In this document: positions 1-8,168 of the stretch, piece by piece
Position numbering within the stretch: position 1 is the first letter of the stretch
Layout: every line of letters starts with the position of its first letter
Assembly (NCBI GenBank): GCA_025061935.1
Contig: JANWZY010000087.1
Span: 1 to 10,907 of the forward strand
Source: Verrucomicrobiia bacterium
GTDB taxonomy: Bacteria > Verrucomicrobiota > Verrucomicrobiia > Limisphaerales > DTLC01
Reading direction: 5' to 3'
Length of the DNA: 10,907 nucleotides
Notes under the pieces: model-generated
Told to the model about the DNA's origin: nothing
The model's input: the letters and a program-made list of their open reading frames with translations, nothing else
Databases searched by the model: none
Translations under genes and position numbers: made by a program

Positions 1-2391
1 GTGTGGGATACAGGCCAGACGCCGAATTGGTTGCTCGGGAGTTCGCTCCAAACCTTTTACACGGGCGATACCGCAGTGTTTGACGACACCGGCTACAACA
101 CTCCACCGGTCAGTATTTCCGGTGCGGTTTACCCGGCGGCAACTATTGTTAGCGCATCCCAAAATTACACTTTCACTGGCGGCACAATCGGCTCGGGGAC
201 GCTGACCAAAAACGGCTCGGGCACACTTACGCTTGAAAACGACAATCTCTTCAGCGGCGTATTGGTCAATGCCGGCACGCTACAGGTCGGTAGCGGCGGC
301 TACAGCGGCACAATCGCCGGCGGGCCGATCACCAACAACGCGACGCTCGTGTTCAATCGAGCCGACGCACTAGCCATAACAAACGAGATCACCGGCTCGG
401 GCGTGGTCAAACAAGTAGGCTCAGGCCAAACCGTTTTAACAGGCAGCAACAGTTTCACCGGCTTAACCTTGGTTGAAGCGGGCACTCTAAGCCCGCGCAA
501 CAGCTTCGCACTGGGCGCCACCAACGGCGCCACAGTGGTGACCAACGCCGGGCTGCTCTATCTGGACGCGAATGTGAACTTCCCAGCCGAGCCGTTGGTG
601 CTCCAAGGCGCCGCATTGAGGAAAGGCGGCGCGGGGACGACCGTGTTTGCCGGCCCGGTGACACTTGTCGGAGATACTACCCTGCAAGTAGACGGCAACG
701 CGACGCTTGTACTGAGCAATGCCGCAGGTGTGAACGGCGCGGCCGTGAATGCGAATCTGACGCTGACCGGTGATAGTGGCAGCCTAGGCGTGATTGCCGG
801 GCCGCTCGCTCTCGGCGCGGGCTCGATAACCAAGGATGGCGTAGGCGCATGGAAACTTGCCGGGCCGGGCGCATTCGGCGGGTTCACCGCGATCAATAAC
901 GGAGAGCTTATCATTGGGCACCCGCAAGCGCTCGGATCGGTAACCAACCTGCCCGTGAACACACAAGCAGGGGGGCCGGGCATCACCGGCACTCGAATCA
1001 CAGTTGCCGATGGCACAGCGGTTTCGAATGTCTGGGTCGGGTTGCCTTCCGATGCGTCATATCGCTCGGCATTGTTCAGTCGCGGCACCGGCGGTGTGAC
1101 AAACATCTGGGCCGGGCCGATTGCGTTCACTGGCTACGAGGGCACGATCAACTTCGGCACCGAACCTGGCGCGGTGTTCATTATCGCAGGCCCGGTGACC
1201 AATGTTGATTATACCGGGTCACTCATTCTGCGCGGAACCGGCGGCGGCGGTACAACCGGCACTGGCTGTACTGGCATCATCAGCGCGCCGATCAAGCTGA
1301 ACCCGGACTGGGCACGCGTCCAAATCGACGACGGCGCGACCTGGATAATCGCCGCCAGCGGGCACAGCTTCGTCACCAATAACATTACCAGCGGCACGCT
1401 GCGGCTCGGCACGCATAACGCGCTGCCGACCAGTTGCAACCTAACCTTCGGGCTAGGCGGCGTGGCAGCAATGACATTCGACTTAGCCGGATACAACCAA
1501 CAACTCGGCAGCATCGCAACACTGGCTACCACAGCAAGGGTAATTGGAAACAGCAGCACGACCTCTGATTCACTGCTTACGCTCGCCGGGCCAAACGTTT
1601 CTATGTTTGGCGGAACAATTGTGGACAGCCTCGGCGGCGGCACGCGCAAAGTTGCGCTCGCACTAACCGGCGGCGCAACCCTTACGCTAACCAACGTAAA
1701 CACTTACAGTGGCGATACTACAATCGGCTCCGGATGCACGCTCATACTGGCCGGCGACGGATCAATTGCAAACAGCGCAAATATCATCCTGCACGCTGGC
1801 GCAACAATTGACGTGACCGGCCGGACAAACGGAACGCTGACAATCAGCCCCGTGCAAGTCCTCAAAGGCAACGGCACGTTTAGCGTGTACGGCAACGTTG
1901 TCAATCAAGGCACAATCGAAATGAAGGTCAACAAGGCTGGGGGCACTCTAACAAGCGACCGGCTCCAGGTCTCCGGCAGCATCAGTTATGGCGGGACACT
2001 GAGTGTGGTACGCAGCGGTGACCCGCTGGCGATCGGCGACAGCTTCACTTTGTTCAGTGCCACGAGCGCATCAGGGAACTTTGGAAGTATCGCGGGTTCG
2101 CCCGGGCCAGGCCTGGCTTGGAGCTTTAACCCGGCCAACGGCGTACTGAGTGTTATGGCCGGCGTGCCGAGCACACCAACCAACATTTCTTGGAGCGTCA
2201 GCGGCGGCAACATCACCATAAGCTGGCCAGCCAGCCACACCGGCTGGATACTGCAGGTCCAAACCAACGCGCTTACAAAGGGTATAAGCACAAACTGGGT
2301 CGATGTACCCGGCTCGGCCAGCACAAACGTGGCCATTTTCCCGATTGTGCAGACCAACGGGACAGTGTTCTTCCGGCTACGGTACCCGTAA
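1..2391 (+). CDS. Autotransporter-associated beta-strand repeat surface protein, 5'-truncated by window edge
   Basis: This is the C-terminal 796 residues of a large secreted repeat protein. The GTG at base 1 is only the window edge. The visible part opens inside a typical unit (WDTGQTPNW, then DTAVFDDTG) and has no signal peptide, so the true start lies upstream. Gly/Thr/Asn-rich beta-helix repeats of the autotransporter-associated type (PATR/TIGR02601-like, recognised by eye) are clearest at about residues 66-97, 137-167, 276-312 and 552-592, with the pattern GSGTLTL..N.(F/Y)SG...V..GTL. Around residues 660-720 is the usual closing segment (DRLQVSGSISYGGTLSV, then FTLFSA..ASGNF, GLAW). The last 75 or so residues form a separate Ig-like C-terminal domain ending in FFRLRYP. 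There is no membrane beta-barrel, so this is not a classical type V autotransporter. The likely role is a surface or extracellular fibre. No enzymatic head is visible in this part. Family assignment is firm; function is unknown. Confidence 0.88.
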   Translation: MWDTGQTPNWLLGSSLQTFYTGDTAVFDDTGYNTPPVSISGAVYPAATIVSASQNYTFTGGTIGSGTLTKNGSGTLTLENDNLFSGVLVNAGTLQVGSGGYSGTIAGGPITNNATLVFNRADALAITNEITGSGVVKQVGSGQTVLTGSNSFTGLTLVEAGTLSPRNSFALGATNGATVVTNAGLLYLDANVNFPAEPLVLQGAALRKGGAGTTVFAGPVTLVGDTTLQVDGNATLVLSNAAGVNGAAVNANLTLTGDSGSLGVIAGPLALGAGSITKDGVGAWKLAGPGAFGGFTAINNGELIIGHPQALGSVTNLPVNTQAGGPGITGTRITVADGTAVSNVWVGLPSDASYRSALFSRGTGGVTNIWAGPIAFTGYEGTINFGTEPGAVFIIAGPVTNVDYTGSLILRGTGGGGTTGTGCTGIISAPIKLNPDWARVQIDDGATWIIAASGHSFVTNNITSGTLRLGTHNALPTSCNLTFGLGGVAAMTFDLAGYNQQLGSIATLATTARVIGNSSTTSDSLLTLAGPNVSMFGGTIVDSLGGGTRKVALALTGGATLTLTNVNTYSGDTTIGSGCTLILAGDGSIANSANIILHAGATIDVTGRTNGTLTISPVQVLKGNGTFSVYGNVVNQGTIEMKVNKAGGTLTSDRLQVSGSISYGGTLSVVRSGDPLAIGDSFTLFSATSASGNFGSIAGSPGPGLAWSFNPANGVLSVMAGVPSTPTNISWSVSGGNITISWPASHTGWILQVQTNALTKGISTNWVDVPGSASTNVAIFPIVQTNGTVFFRLRYP

Positions 2392-2407
2392 CCGCCGGAC
2401 ATGCACG

Positions 2408-2436
2408 TTGCATACGCAAGTTGACAGGCTTAGATT
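2408..2436 (+). promoter_or_regulatory. Candidate sigma70-like promoter upstream of the pseudopilin gene
   Basis: The 98-base gap 2392-2489 contains TTGCAT (2408-2413), 17 bases, then TAGATT (2431-2436), which is a possible -35/-10 pair. A perfect TTGACA also occurs at 2421-2426, but no good -10 lies 16-18 bases downstream of it. A GC-rich potential hairpin follows (GGCGG at 2449-2453 pairing with CCGCC at 2468-2472, or CGGCG at 2458-2462 with CGCCG at 2466-2470). It has no T-tract, so it is not a convincing terminator. This is pattern matching only. Confidence 0.25.
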
Positions 2437-2489
2437 GTGGCAGAAACCGGCGGTGGCCGGCGTGACGCCGCCCCCCCGGAGACAGGCCT

Positions 2490-3305
2490 ATGAAAACGCT
2501 TATTTGGATACCGGTTGGCCATGCCCGGTCGCAGCGGCTGACGCGCAAGGCTGCAGTCGCGTTCACGCTGATCGAGCTGCTGGTGGTCATCACAATTATA
2601 GCCATACTTGCGGCACTTCTATTGCCCGCGCTTGCAGCGGCCAAAGAACGAGCAAAACGTGTCCAGTGCAAGGCGAACCTGCGCCAGATCTACATTGGCA
2701 ACGCGGCATACGCGATGGATAATGAAGACCGGCTGATCCAAACACGCTGGTATTCACCAAATTACTTCGTTTTAAACTGTCTTAACCCCCCCGAAACTAA
2801 TGCGGCAAGAATGGTCAACCTCGTTGTGCAATCGAATGCGCCGAGCGTGTGGACCTGTGCGAACCGCCCACACTTGCCTGTCTTCGAGCCGCAATACCCG
2901 CAATGGGTAATCGGTTTCCTGTACTTCGCAGGAATCACGAATTGGATGAACCCTCTAGGCACGTTCCCGAACCCGCCCAGCCCGGTTAAGCTTAGCCAGA
3001 GCAAGCCGCATTGGGTGCTAGCCGCCGACCCGATAATGAAGATCAACGGCGTGTGGGGCGGGCTCGAACCCGGTCGCGAGTTCGTGTATCGCGGCATGCC
3101 GCAGCACCGCGGGCCGCGCTCAATGGTGCCGACTGGCGGAAACCAAGTGTTTGCCGATGGTTCAGTGGGCTGGCACAAGTTCGAGGAGATGTTTTTCATC
3201 CATACGTGGATTTTGAACACCCGGATCGCTTACGTGTACCAGGACCCGAAAGATTTCCCTGCACAGATGCAGGCGCGCCTGGACCAGATCAGAGCAAGGC
3301 CATGA
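2490..3305 (+). CDS. Prepilin-type N-terminal cleavage/methylation domain protein (type II secretion/type IV pilus-like pseudopilin)
   Basis: This 271-residue protein has a 24-residue basic leader followed by the class III signal AFTLIELLVVI. A prepilin peptidase would cut after Ala24, leaving Phe25 for N-methylation and Glu29 as the conserved Glu+5. The usual residue at -1 is Gly; Ala is seen here, a substitution I recall as common in Verrucomicrobiota and Planctomycetota. Residues 25-48 form the hydrophobic helix, running into AAAKERAKRVQCKANLRQI, a typical verrucomicrobial pseudopilin continuation. Near the C-terminus, NQVFADGSVGWHKF matches the late H..DG element of this group. The start is supported by GGAGA at 2478-2482, seven bases before ATG. 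Such proteins are probably inserted in the inner membrane and assembled as pseudopili of a type II secretion-like machine, but this family is greatly expanded in these phyla and individual roles are unknown. No other secretion gene is in the window. Confidence 0.9.
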   Translation: MKTLIWIPVGHARSQRLTRKAAVAFTLIELLVVITIIAILAALLLPALAAAKERAKRVQCKANLRQIYIGNAAYAMDNEDRLIQTRWYSPNYFVLNCLNPPETNAARMVNLVVQSNAPSVWTCANRPHLPVFEPQYPQWVIGFLYFAGITNWMNPLGTFPNPPSPVKLSQSKPHWVLAADPIMKINGVWGGLEPGREFVYRGMPQHRGPRSMVPTGGNQVFADGSVGWHKFEEMFFIHTWILNTRIAYVYQDPKDFPAQMQARLDQIRARP

Positions 3306-3583
3306 TGTCTGGAACGTGCCGAGGGCTTAACTTGGAAAATCCGAAATGCGTCTGCCCGCCGGGCCAGTGTGGTGCGTTTGACCGCTGGCACGGCTGCTCG
3401 GTTAACTCACATGACACTATTGCGGGGGCGCGTTGTATGTCGCGCAGGATGAGCTTTGTGCCAGCCGAATTGTCCGCCGCATTCACCCCAATTACGGATG
3501 CCGGCCCAGCAGACAGGCATGGCTCGCACCAAGAGTTAACACCGGGTTGGGCACTGCGCCTTCGTAAATGCGCACGCAACGCA
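3306..3583 (+). other. Gap with no convincing gene, upstream of the GH128 gene
   Basis: The stretch is open in the frame of the downstream GH128 gene (in-frame ATGs at 3302, 3305, 3437 and 3449). The predicted peptide is Cys/Arg/His-rich, has no repeats or domains I recognise, and would put over 100 residues in front of an obvious signal peptide. The opposite strand is also open but equally unprotein-like. I see no clear promoter, terminator, riboswitch or repeat here. It is most likely untranslated leader plus promoter, but a long N-terminal extension cannot be excluded. Confidence 0.5.
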
Positions 3584-6500
3584 TTGCATGTACCTACGTG
3601 CCGGGCGCGACGCGCGATCAATTTGGCAAGAGGCGTCATCACTTCGGCTCACATTTTCCTCGGCTGGCTCGTCTGTACAGGCCAGGCACAAACTTTAGTC
3701 ATCTCGAATGGAGTGCACGTCGTGCCTGGCCTAACTAATACCGCCGTGGTCCTTACAGGCAAATGTGAGCTTCACATTACAGGCACAACCAATCCGATAC
3801 CTGGATGCGTAATCAACCTCGACTCGCCCGACGCATACCTTGTTTTTCGTGGTGTTAAGCCCTCCGGCGTCGTGCCGACGCTCCTGAACCAGGTGCGCGT
3901 CGCCGGCGCGGCCGCAGTTGCGGACTCAAACTGCCGTGTCGTCCAGTACGCTATGGGTGCAGTAGTGGTCCCGCACGCGGGTACAATGCGGCCATTGGAA
4001 GTATTCAGTGGGCCATACTTCACAGGCGGCGCCACCAATCTAGGCTATTACACTTACTACACCGGCTCCGGTTTGGGCGCGCTCAACGGCAACATTCGTT
4101 CGTTTAAGCTGAAGCGTGGGTACGCTGTCACGTTTGCTGAATGGGAAGACGGCTCGGGCCAAAGCGTCAATTACGTGGCGCAAGACGGGGATCTGGAAAT
4201 AGGCATATTGCCAGCGAGAATGTCCGGACGCGTGCGGTTCGTGTATGTGGTGCCCTGGCGTTGGGCCAGCAAAAAGGGGATCGCAGGCGACCCCGGTATC
4301 GGACAGTTAAACATCCAGTGGTGGTACAACTGGAACATAAACCAGAGCTCGTCGCGTGACCTTGAATACGTGCCGATCAAGCAGAACCGGTGGTGGCCAA
4401 GCCTCGCACAGGATTGGCGCAGCCGCGGCGCGGTGCACCTGCTCGGATTCAATGAACCGGACAAATCCGACCAGGCGAACATGACCGTTGCCGAGGCCAT
4501 TGCAGCATGGCCGGAGTTGCTCAGCACAGGATTGCGCGTCGGCTCGCCCGCGACCACCGACGGCGGGCGGAGCGCGTGGCTGTACCCGTTCATCACCCAG
4601 GCAGACGCGGCCGCGCTGCGCGTCGACTTCGTAGCGCTGCACTACTACTGGTGCTACAATCCGGCCGATCCGCAGGGCGCGGCCAACCAGTTCTACAATT
4701 TCCTCAAATCCACCTACGACAATGTGCGGCGGCCGTTGTGGGTCACCGAATGGAACAACGGCGCCAACTGGACAAGCTGCGCGGACCCAACCTTCGAGCA
4801 GCAGGCCGCGTGCGTTGCGGCGATGCTCGAAATGCTCGACAACACTCCATTCGTTGAACGCTACGCGCTTTATAGCTGGGTGGAAGAATGCAGACAAGTT
4901 ACCACCAATGGCGTGCTCACCCCTGCAGGCATCGTGTACCGCGATAAACAGTCGCCGGTCGGGCACGTGCAAAACCTGCCAGACACCGGCACGCGCAGCT
5001 TCGCACAGCTCAAGCTCGATGGCGACACACTGGACAGCTCTGGCTACGGCAACAACGGCGTTACTACCGGCTGCCCGGCCTACACCAACGGTGTACGCGG
5101 ACTCGCCCTGGTTTTTGACGGCCAAACCACACGGGTCACGCTGCCGCCCAACGTGGCCCGGGCCGACGCATTCAGTTTCGCCGCATGGGTCTATTGGCGC
5201 GGCGGCGCGGCGTGGCAGCGCATTTTCGACTTCGGCAGCAGCACCACGCACTACATGTTCCTCACGCCAAGCACGTCTGGGGGCAAACTACAGTTCGGCA
5301 TCAGTACAAGCGGCCCGAGCGGCAAACAATTTGTGGAAACGACCGGGCTGCCCGTTGGCCAGTGGACACACGTGGCGGTTACACTTTCAGGCACTACGGC
5401 GCGGATTTATACCAACGGCGCCCTCGCAGCCACAGCGACCGGGATAACACTCAAGCCGTCGGATGTCCGACCTCTGTGCAACTACCTCGGCAAAAGTCAG
5501 TGGCCCGCCGACCCGCACTTCAACGGCTTACTAGATGAGGTGCTTATAACCGACTACGCGCTTTCAGCCGCGCAAGTGGCCGCATTGCTTACCAATTCGC
5601 CGCCACAGTTCACCAATGGCATTTTCGTATTTCCGTTGGCGACGGAGGGCGAGCCGTACTATGGCAGCTTGGCGGGATTGGTTATTGACCCCGACCCCGG
5701 CGACACGCTCACGTTCAGCAAGCCGACTGGACCGGCCTGGCTTAGTGTCGGCTCCGACGGCGCGCTCTCAGGCACACCAACAGGGCTAGACGGTGGCACT
5801 AACTGGTTCACAGTCCGCGTCGTTGATGCCGCAGGCCAAAACGGCTATGCAGTGTTAGCCATTCCGGTCCGAACCTTCAGTGCAAGCGGCGTGTGGACCG
5901 CCAACGCAGACGGGGTCTGGAGCGAAACAAACCGTTGGTCAAACGGCGTGGTTGCAACCGGCCCGGGCCAAACGGCCGACTTCAGCAAGGTAAACATTAC
6001 CGCAAACCGCACCGTCACGCTCGACCTGTCGCGCATGATCGGCACCCTACGGTTCGGCGACACCGCCGCGCCTTTCTTCAACTGGACAATTGCAAGCACA
6101 AACGAGGCAAGTTTGACACTCGACTCGACAGGCGCGGCAGGCCCACCGGCAATTCATGTCACCAACACTGCCACGGTCGCCGTGCCGCTAGCAGGCACGA
6201 ACGGATTCAGCAAGTTCGGCCCCGGAACACTCGTGCTCGCTGCAACCAACACCATCAGGGGGACATTGGACATTGACACAGGCAGCACCACGGCAAATGA
6301 AGGAAGTGTGCGCCTGGCCGCGCCAGGCGCAGCAGGCGCTATAGCACATATACGGCTGCGGAACAATAACAGTGGCAGCTCGTCACTCGAACTCGATGGA
6401 TCATCCGGCAGCATTGTAGTCCCTGCTCAGTTAACTATATCCTGTCGGAACGTGGACGTGCCCGCGATACGGAACGTGGCAGGCTCGAACGTAATTGCAG

Positions 6501-7432
6501 GGTTCGTCGCGCTGGAGGTCGGCGGCAACCGCGTAATTTATCAATCCGACGCGGGCACGCTCGTGGTCGCAGGAACAAACCAATACATTGGCACTCTTAC
6601 TGGGAGCCGCACGTACATTTTCACCGGCACGGGCAACCACATCGTCACAGGGCCGATTCGCAACTCGACCAACGGCGCGCCGATTCACCTGGCGAAGCTC
6701 GGCACAGGCACACTTACGTTGGCCGCTGCGAACACGTACGGCGGCACTACCGCTGTCAGCAACGGCATAATGTACGTGACCGGTGCAATTACAAGCACGG
6801 GTGCAGTCACAGTCGCAGCGGGGGCTGTGCTCGCCGGCACTGGCTCGATAAACGGGCCGGTGTCTGTCCTGGCTGGCGGCACTCTCGCGCCGGGCGTCGG
6901 CATCGGCGGATTGACCGTAAGTAATTCGGTTACGCTGCAACCGGGCAGTGTGCTGCACATCGAGCTCGATGCCGCAGCTCGGACAAACGATTCACTCCGC
7001 GTGGCAGGTGCACTCACACTCGGAGGCACATTGCTAGTCACCAACCTCGGCGGGACCATCCGGCCCGGCGACACTTTCACCGTCTTCCAAGCTTCAAGTA
7101 CCACCGGAAGCTTCAGCACGGTGGTTCTGCCGCCACTAAACTTCGGCCTCGCTTGGGACACAAGCAGAGTGACCAACGGCATTCTTAGCGTGGTGGGGAC
7201 GAACCCGCCTACAATTCTGAGCGTCCAAATACTAGCTTCGGGTGCGTTCAAGTTAAGCGGGCAAGGCTCGGCAATGCAACCATACCAGCTATTGACTACG
7301 ACAAACCTGGCCCCGCCGGTCGTCTGGACAGTATTGAATACCACAATAGCCGACACGAACGGACTGTTCGAGTTCGTTGATCCGGACGCCGGCGCGTTCA
7401 TGCAACGGTTTTACCGCGTCAGAGCTGAGTAA
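3584..7432 (+). CDS. Secreted modular GH128-family glycosidase (probable endo-beta-1,3-glucanase) with LamG and beta-strand repeat stalk
   Basis: This gene encodes 1282 residues from TTG 3584. The start is uncertain: TTG 3623 and ATG 3302, 3437 or 3449 are in frame, and 3584 was chosen to give a normal signal peptide. Hydrophobic core about 18-31, likely cleavage near GQA/Q at 35. Residues 37-210 are a beta-rich N-terminal domain containing SFKLKRGYAVTFAEWEDGSG. Residues 213-456 are a GH128 (Asl1-like, Glyco_hydro_cc) barrel with LLGFNEPD (Glu291, expected acid/base), FVALHYYW, LWVTEW (Glu389, expected nucleophile) and YALYSW. The 98-residue Glu-Glu spacing suits the family. Residues about 474-669 are a LamG jellyroll (SFAAWVYW, RIFDFGS, GQWTHVAVT, LDEVLI). 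Residues about 670-762 are an Ig/cadherin-like domain (DPDPGDTLTF, LSGTPTG). Residues about 764-1206 are autotransporter-associated beta repeats, and 1207-1282 a C-terminal domain ending FYRVRAE. GH128 enzymes cleave beta-1,3-glucan; the LamG may bind glycan. No C-terminal barrel is present. Eleven bases separate it from the next gene. Confidence 0.87.
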   Translation: MHVPTCRARRAINLARGVITSAHIFLGWLVCTGQAQTLVISNGVHVVPGLTNTAVVLTGKCELHITGTTNPIPGCVINLDSPDAYLVFRGVKPSGVVPTLLNQVRVAGAAAVADSNCRVVQYAMGAVVVPHAGTMRPLEVFSGPYFTGGATNLGYYTYYTGSGLGALNGNIRSFKLKRGYAVTFAEWEDGSGQSVNYVAQDGDLEIGILPARMSGRVRFVYVVPWRWASKKGIAGDPGIGQLNIQWWYNWNINQSSSRDLEYVPIKQNRWWPSLAQDWRSRGAVHLLGFNEPDKSDQANMTVAEAIAAWPELLSTGLRVGSPATTDGGRSAWLYPFITQADAAALRVDFVALHYYWCYNPADPQGAANQFYNFLKSTYDNVRRPLWVTEWNNGANWTSCADPTFEQQAACVAAMLEMLDNTPFVERYALYSWVEECRQVTTNGVLTPAGIVYRDKQSPVGHVQNLPDTGTRSFAQLKLDGDTLDSSGYGNNGVTTGCPAYTNGVRGLALVFDGQTTRVTLPPNVARADAFSFAAWVYWRGGAAWQRIFDFGSSTTHYMFLTPSTSGGKLQFGISTSGPSGKQFVETTGLPVGQWTHVAVTLSGTTARIYTNGALAATATGITLKPSDVRPLCNYLGKSQWPADPHFNGLLDEVLITDYALSAAQVAALLTNSPPQFTNGIFVFPLATEGEPYYGSLAGLVIDPDPGDTLTFSKPTGPAWLSVGSDGALSGTPTGLDGGTNWFTVRVVDAAGQNGYAVLAIPVRTFSASGVWTANADGVWSETNRWSNGVVATGPGQTADFSKVNITANRTVTLDLSRMIGTLRFGDTAAPFFNWTIASTNEASLTLDSTGAAGPPAIHVTNTATVAVPLAGTNGFSKFGPGTLVLAATNTIRGTLDIDTGSTTANEGSVRLAAPGAAGAIAHIRLRNNNSGSSSLELDGSSGSIVVPAQLTISCRNVDVPAIRNVAGSNVIAGFVALEVGGNRVIYQSDAGTLVVAGTNQYIGTLTGSRTYIFTGTGNHIVTGPIRNSTNGAPIHLAKLGTGTLTLAAANTYGGTTAVSNGIMYVTGAITSTGAVTVAAGAVLAGTGSINGPVSVLAGGTLAPGVGIGGLTVSNSVTLQPGSVLHIELDAAARTNDSLRVAGALTLGGTLLVTNLGGTIRPGDTFTVFQASSTTGSFSTVVLPPLNFGLAWDTSRVTNGILSVVGTNPPTILSVQILASGAFKLSGQGSAMQPYQLLTTTNLAPPVVWTVLNTTIADTNGLFEFVDPDAGAFMQRFYRVRAE
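6227..6550 (+). repeat. Beta-strand module A (copy in GH128 gene) shared with the metallopeptidase gene
   Basis: This 108-residue segment runs from TLVLAATNTIRGT, through DTGSTTANEGSVRL, RNNNSGSSSLELDG and VPAIRNVAGSNVIAG, to YQSD. It aligns along its whole length with bases 10575-10904 in the metallopeptidase gene. The similarity is visible in protein and partly in DNA (the RNNNSGSS-coding stretch). Confidence 0.8.
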
Positions 7433-7433
7433 T

Positions 7434-7438
7434 AGGGG
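7434..7438 (+). promoter_or_regulatory. Shine-Dalgarno-like AGGGG before the prodomain gene
   Basis: AGGGG lies five bases before ATG 7444 and inside the 11-base gap after the GH128 stop codon. It supports both the start choice and co-transcription with the GH128 gene. Confidence 0.5.
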
Positions 7439-7443
7439 CGGCA

Positions 7444-8160
7444 ATGCGTTTTGACCCACGGTACAAACGTTATAGACGTATCGCAGTAGCTGTTCTATGC
7501 GCGGCCATCGGTGTTTGGTTGCTCAATTCGCGCCCGCGCACAACATCCTCTGCGCCGTCTCCCACCCGCAACGAACCGACTAGCACGGCACAAAAAGTGG
7601 CGCCCGCACAGCCGCTAGCAGATACCAGCGCCGATCCGCTGAACGCGCAGCACGCAGTGCGGTTGCGGCCACTCACGGTTGCGCGCCAAAGCCTTTACTT
7701 CGAGTGGACCGCGCCCGACGCGATGGACACCAACGTGCTGCGCCAAATCGCGCACAACGAGCTTGAGTACCAGCGGCTTGTGGAAGAAACCGCGCGTATC
7801 GTCCGGCGCCAGTTGGTTTATCGCAAACAGACCATTGACGCACTGGTCGAACATGCCCGCGCCATCGGCGTGCCGCTCAGGCAACTGGTTGTGCCCGGCT
7901 TGGACGGACAGGAATTTGTGGCCGAGCTTCTAGAAGCAAATCTTCATCCGTCTGGCATCGAAGGCGCGTTTGCAGGTCGTCTGGCTGGCCGACCGGATTC
8001 AATGGTTACCATTGCGTTCAAGGGCGGGCGCGAAGCGTTCACGCTGATTTCCCCCGCAGACGGCATCTATTTGCAGGGTGACCCGCGTGAGCCGGGCGAG
8101 ATCATCGTCAAAAGCATTGACCCGGCAAAATACGTGCCAGGCGTCTGCGGGATACCGTAA
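7444..8160 (+). CDS. Membrane-anchored stand-alone metallopeptidase prodomain-like protein with terminal cysteine-switch motif
   Basis: This 238-residue protein has a basic N-terminus (RYKRYRR), one hydrophobic segment at about 12-27 (IAVAVLCAAIGVWLL) that could be a signal anchor, and a Ser/Thr/Pro-rich linker to about residue 60. The globular region (about 70-238) has a charged helical stretch at 95-130. After that come LVVPGLDGQEFVAEL, IEGAFAGRLAGRPDSMVTI and ISPADGIYLQG, which resemble the propeptide of bacterial reprolysin-like (M12-type) metallopeptidases. The last residues are YVPGVCGIP, with Cys235 placed like the cysteine switch that holds the zinc in ADAM/MMP zymogens. No catalytic motif is present. 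The metzincin catalytic domain starts in the next reading frame, eight bases on, so this protein may inhibit or fold the protease in trans. The propeptide reading is by pattern, not a database match; a split or frameshifted ancestral gene is the main alternative. Confidence 0.7.
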   Translation: MRFDPRYKRYRRIAVAVLCAAIGVWLLNSRPRTTSSAPSPTRNEPTSTAQKVAPAQPLADTSADPLNAQHAVRLRPLTVARQSLYFEWTAPDAMDTNVLRQIAHNELEYQRLVEETARIVRRQLVYRKQTIDALVEHARAIGVPLRQLVVPGLDGQEFVAELLEANLHPSGIEGAFAGRLAGRPDSMVTIAFKGGREAFTLISPADGIYLQGDPREPGEIIVKSIDPAKYVPGVCGIP

Positions 8161-8168
8161 GATGCGCC

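Noticed and set aside
1..3. GTG at base 1 as a genuine start codon
   Set aside because: The sequence begins in the middle of a repeat unit with no signal peptide or upstream context, so it is the window edge.
558..1130. 190-codon open frame on the minus strand, and similar ones at 1209-1703 and 6685-7401
   Set aside because: Gly/Thr-rich repeat genes give long Pro/Ala/Val antisense frames. No start signal or domain is visible.
2449..2472. Rho-independent terminator after the first gene
   Set aside because: The GC-rich inverted repeat has a short stem and is followed by a C-run rather than a T-tract.
3011..3301. Extending the GH128 frame back to ATG 3011, inside the pseudopilin gene
   Set aside because: The frame is open by chance in GC-rich DNA. 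The pseudopilin frame here has clear family motifs (FADGSVGW), and the extension has none.
3664..3690. Lipoprotein signal at the Cys of WLVCTG in the GH128 signal peptide
   Set aside because: The residues before the Cys (W-L-V) do not fit a lipobox, and the GQA/Q site gives a normal signal peptidase I cut.
4307..5251. 314-codon open frame on the minus strand
   Set aside because: It lies opposite the GH128 and LamG domains, and its translation is Ala/Arg/Val-rich without any motif. It is a shadow of the real gene.
4722..5447. Second plus-strand frame of 241 codons inside the GH128 gene
   Set aside because: Its translation is Ser/Ala/Thr-rich low-complexity sequence, while the overlapping frame contains continuous GH128 and LamG motifs.
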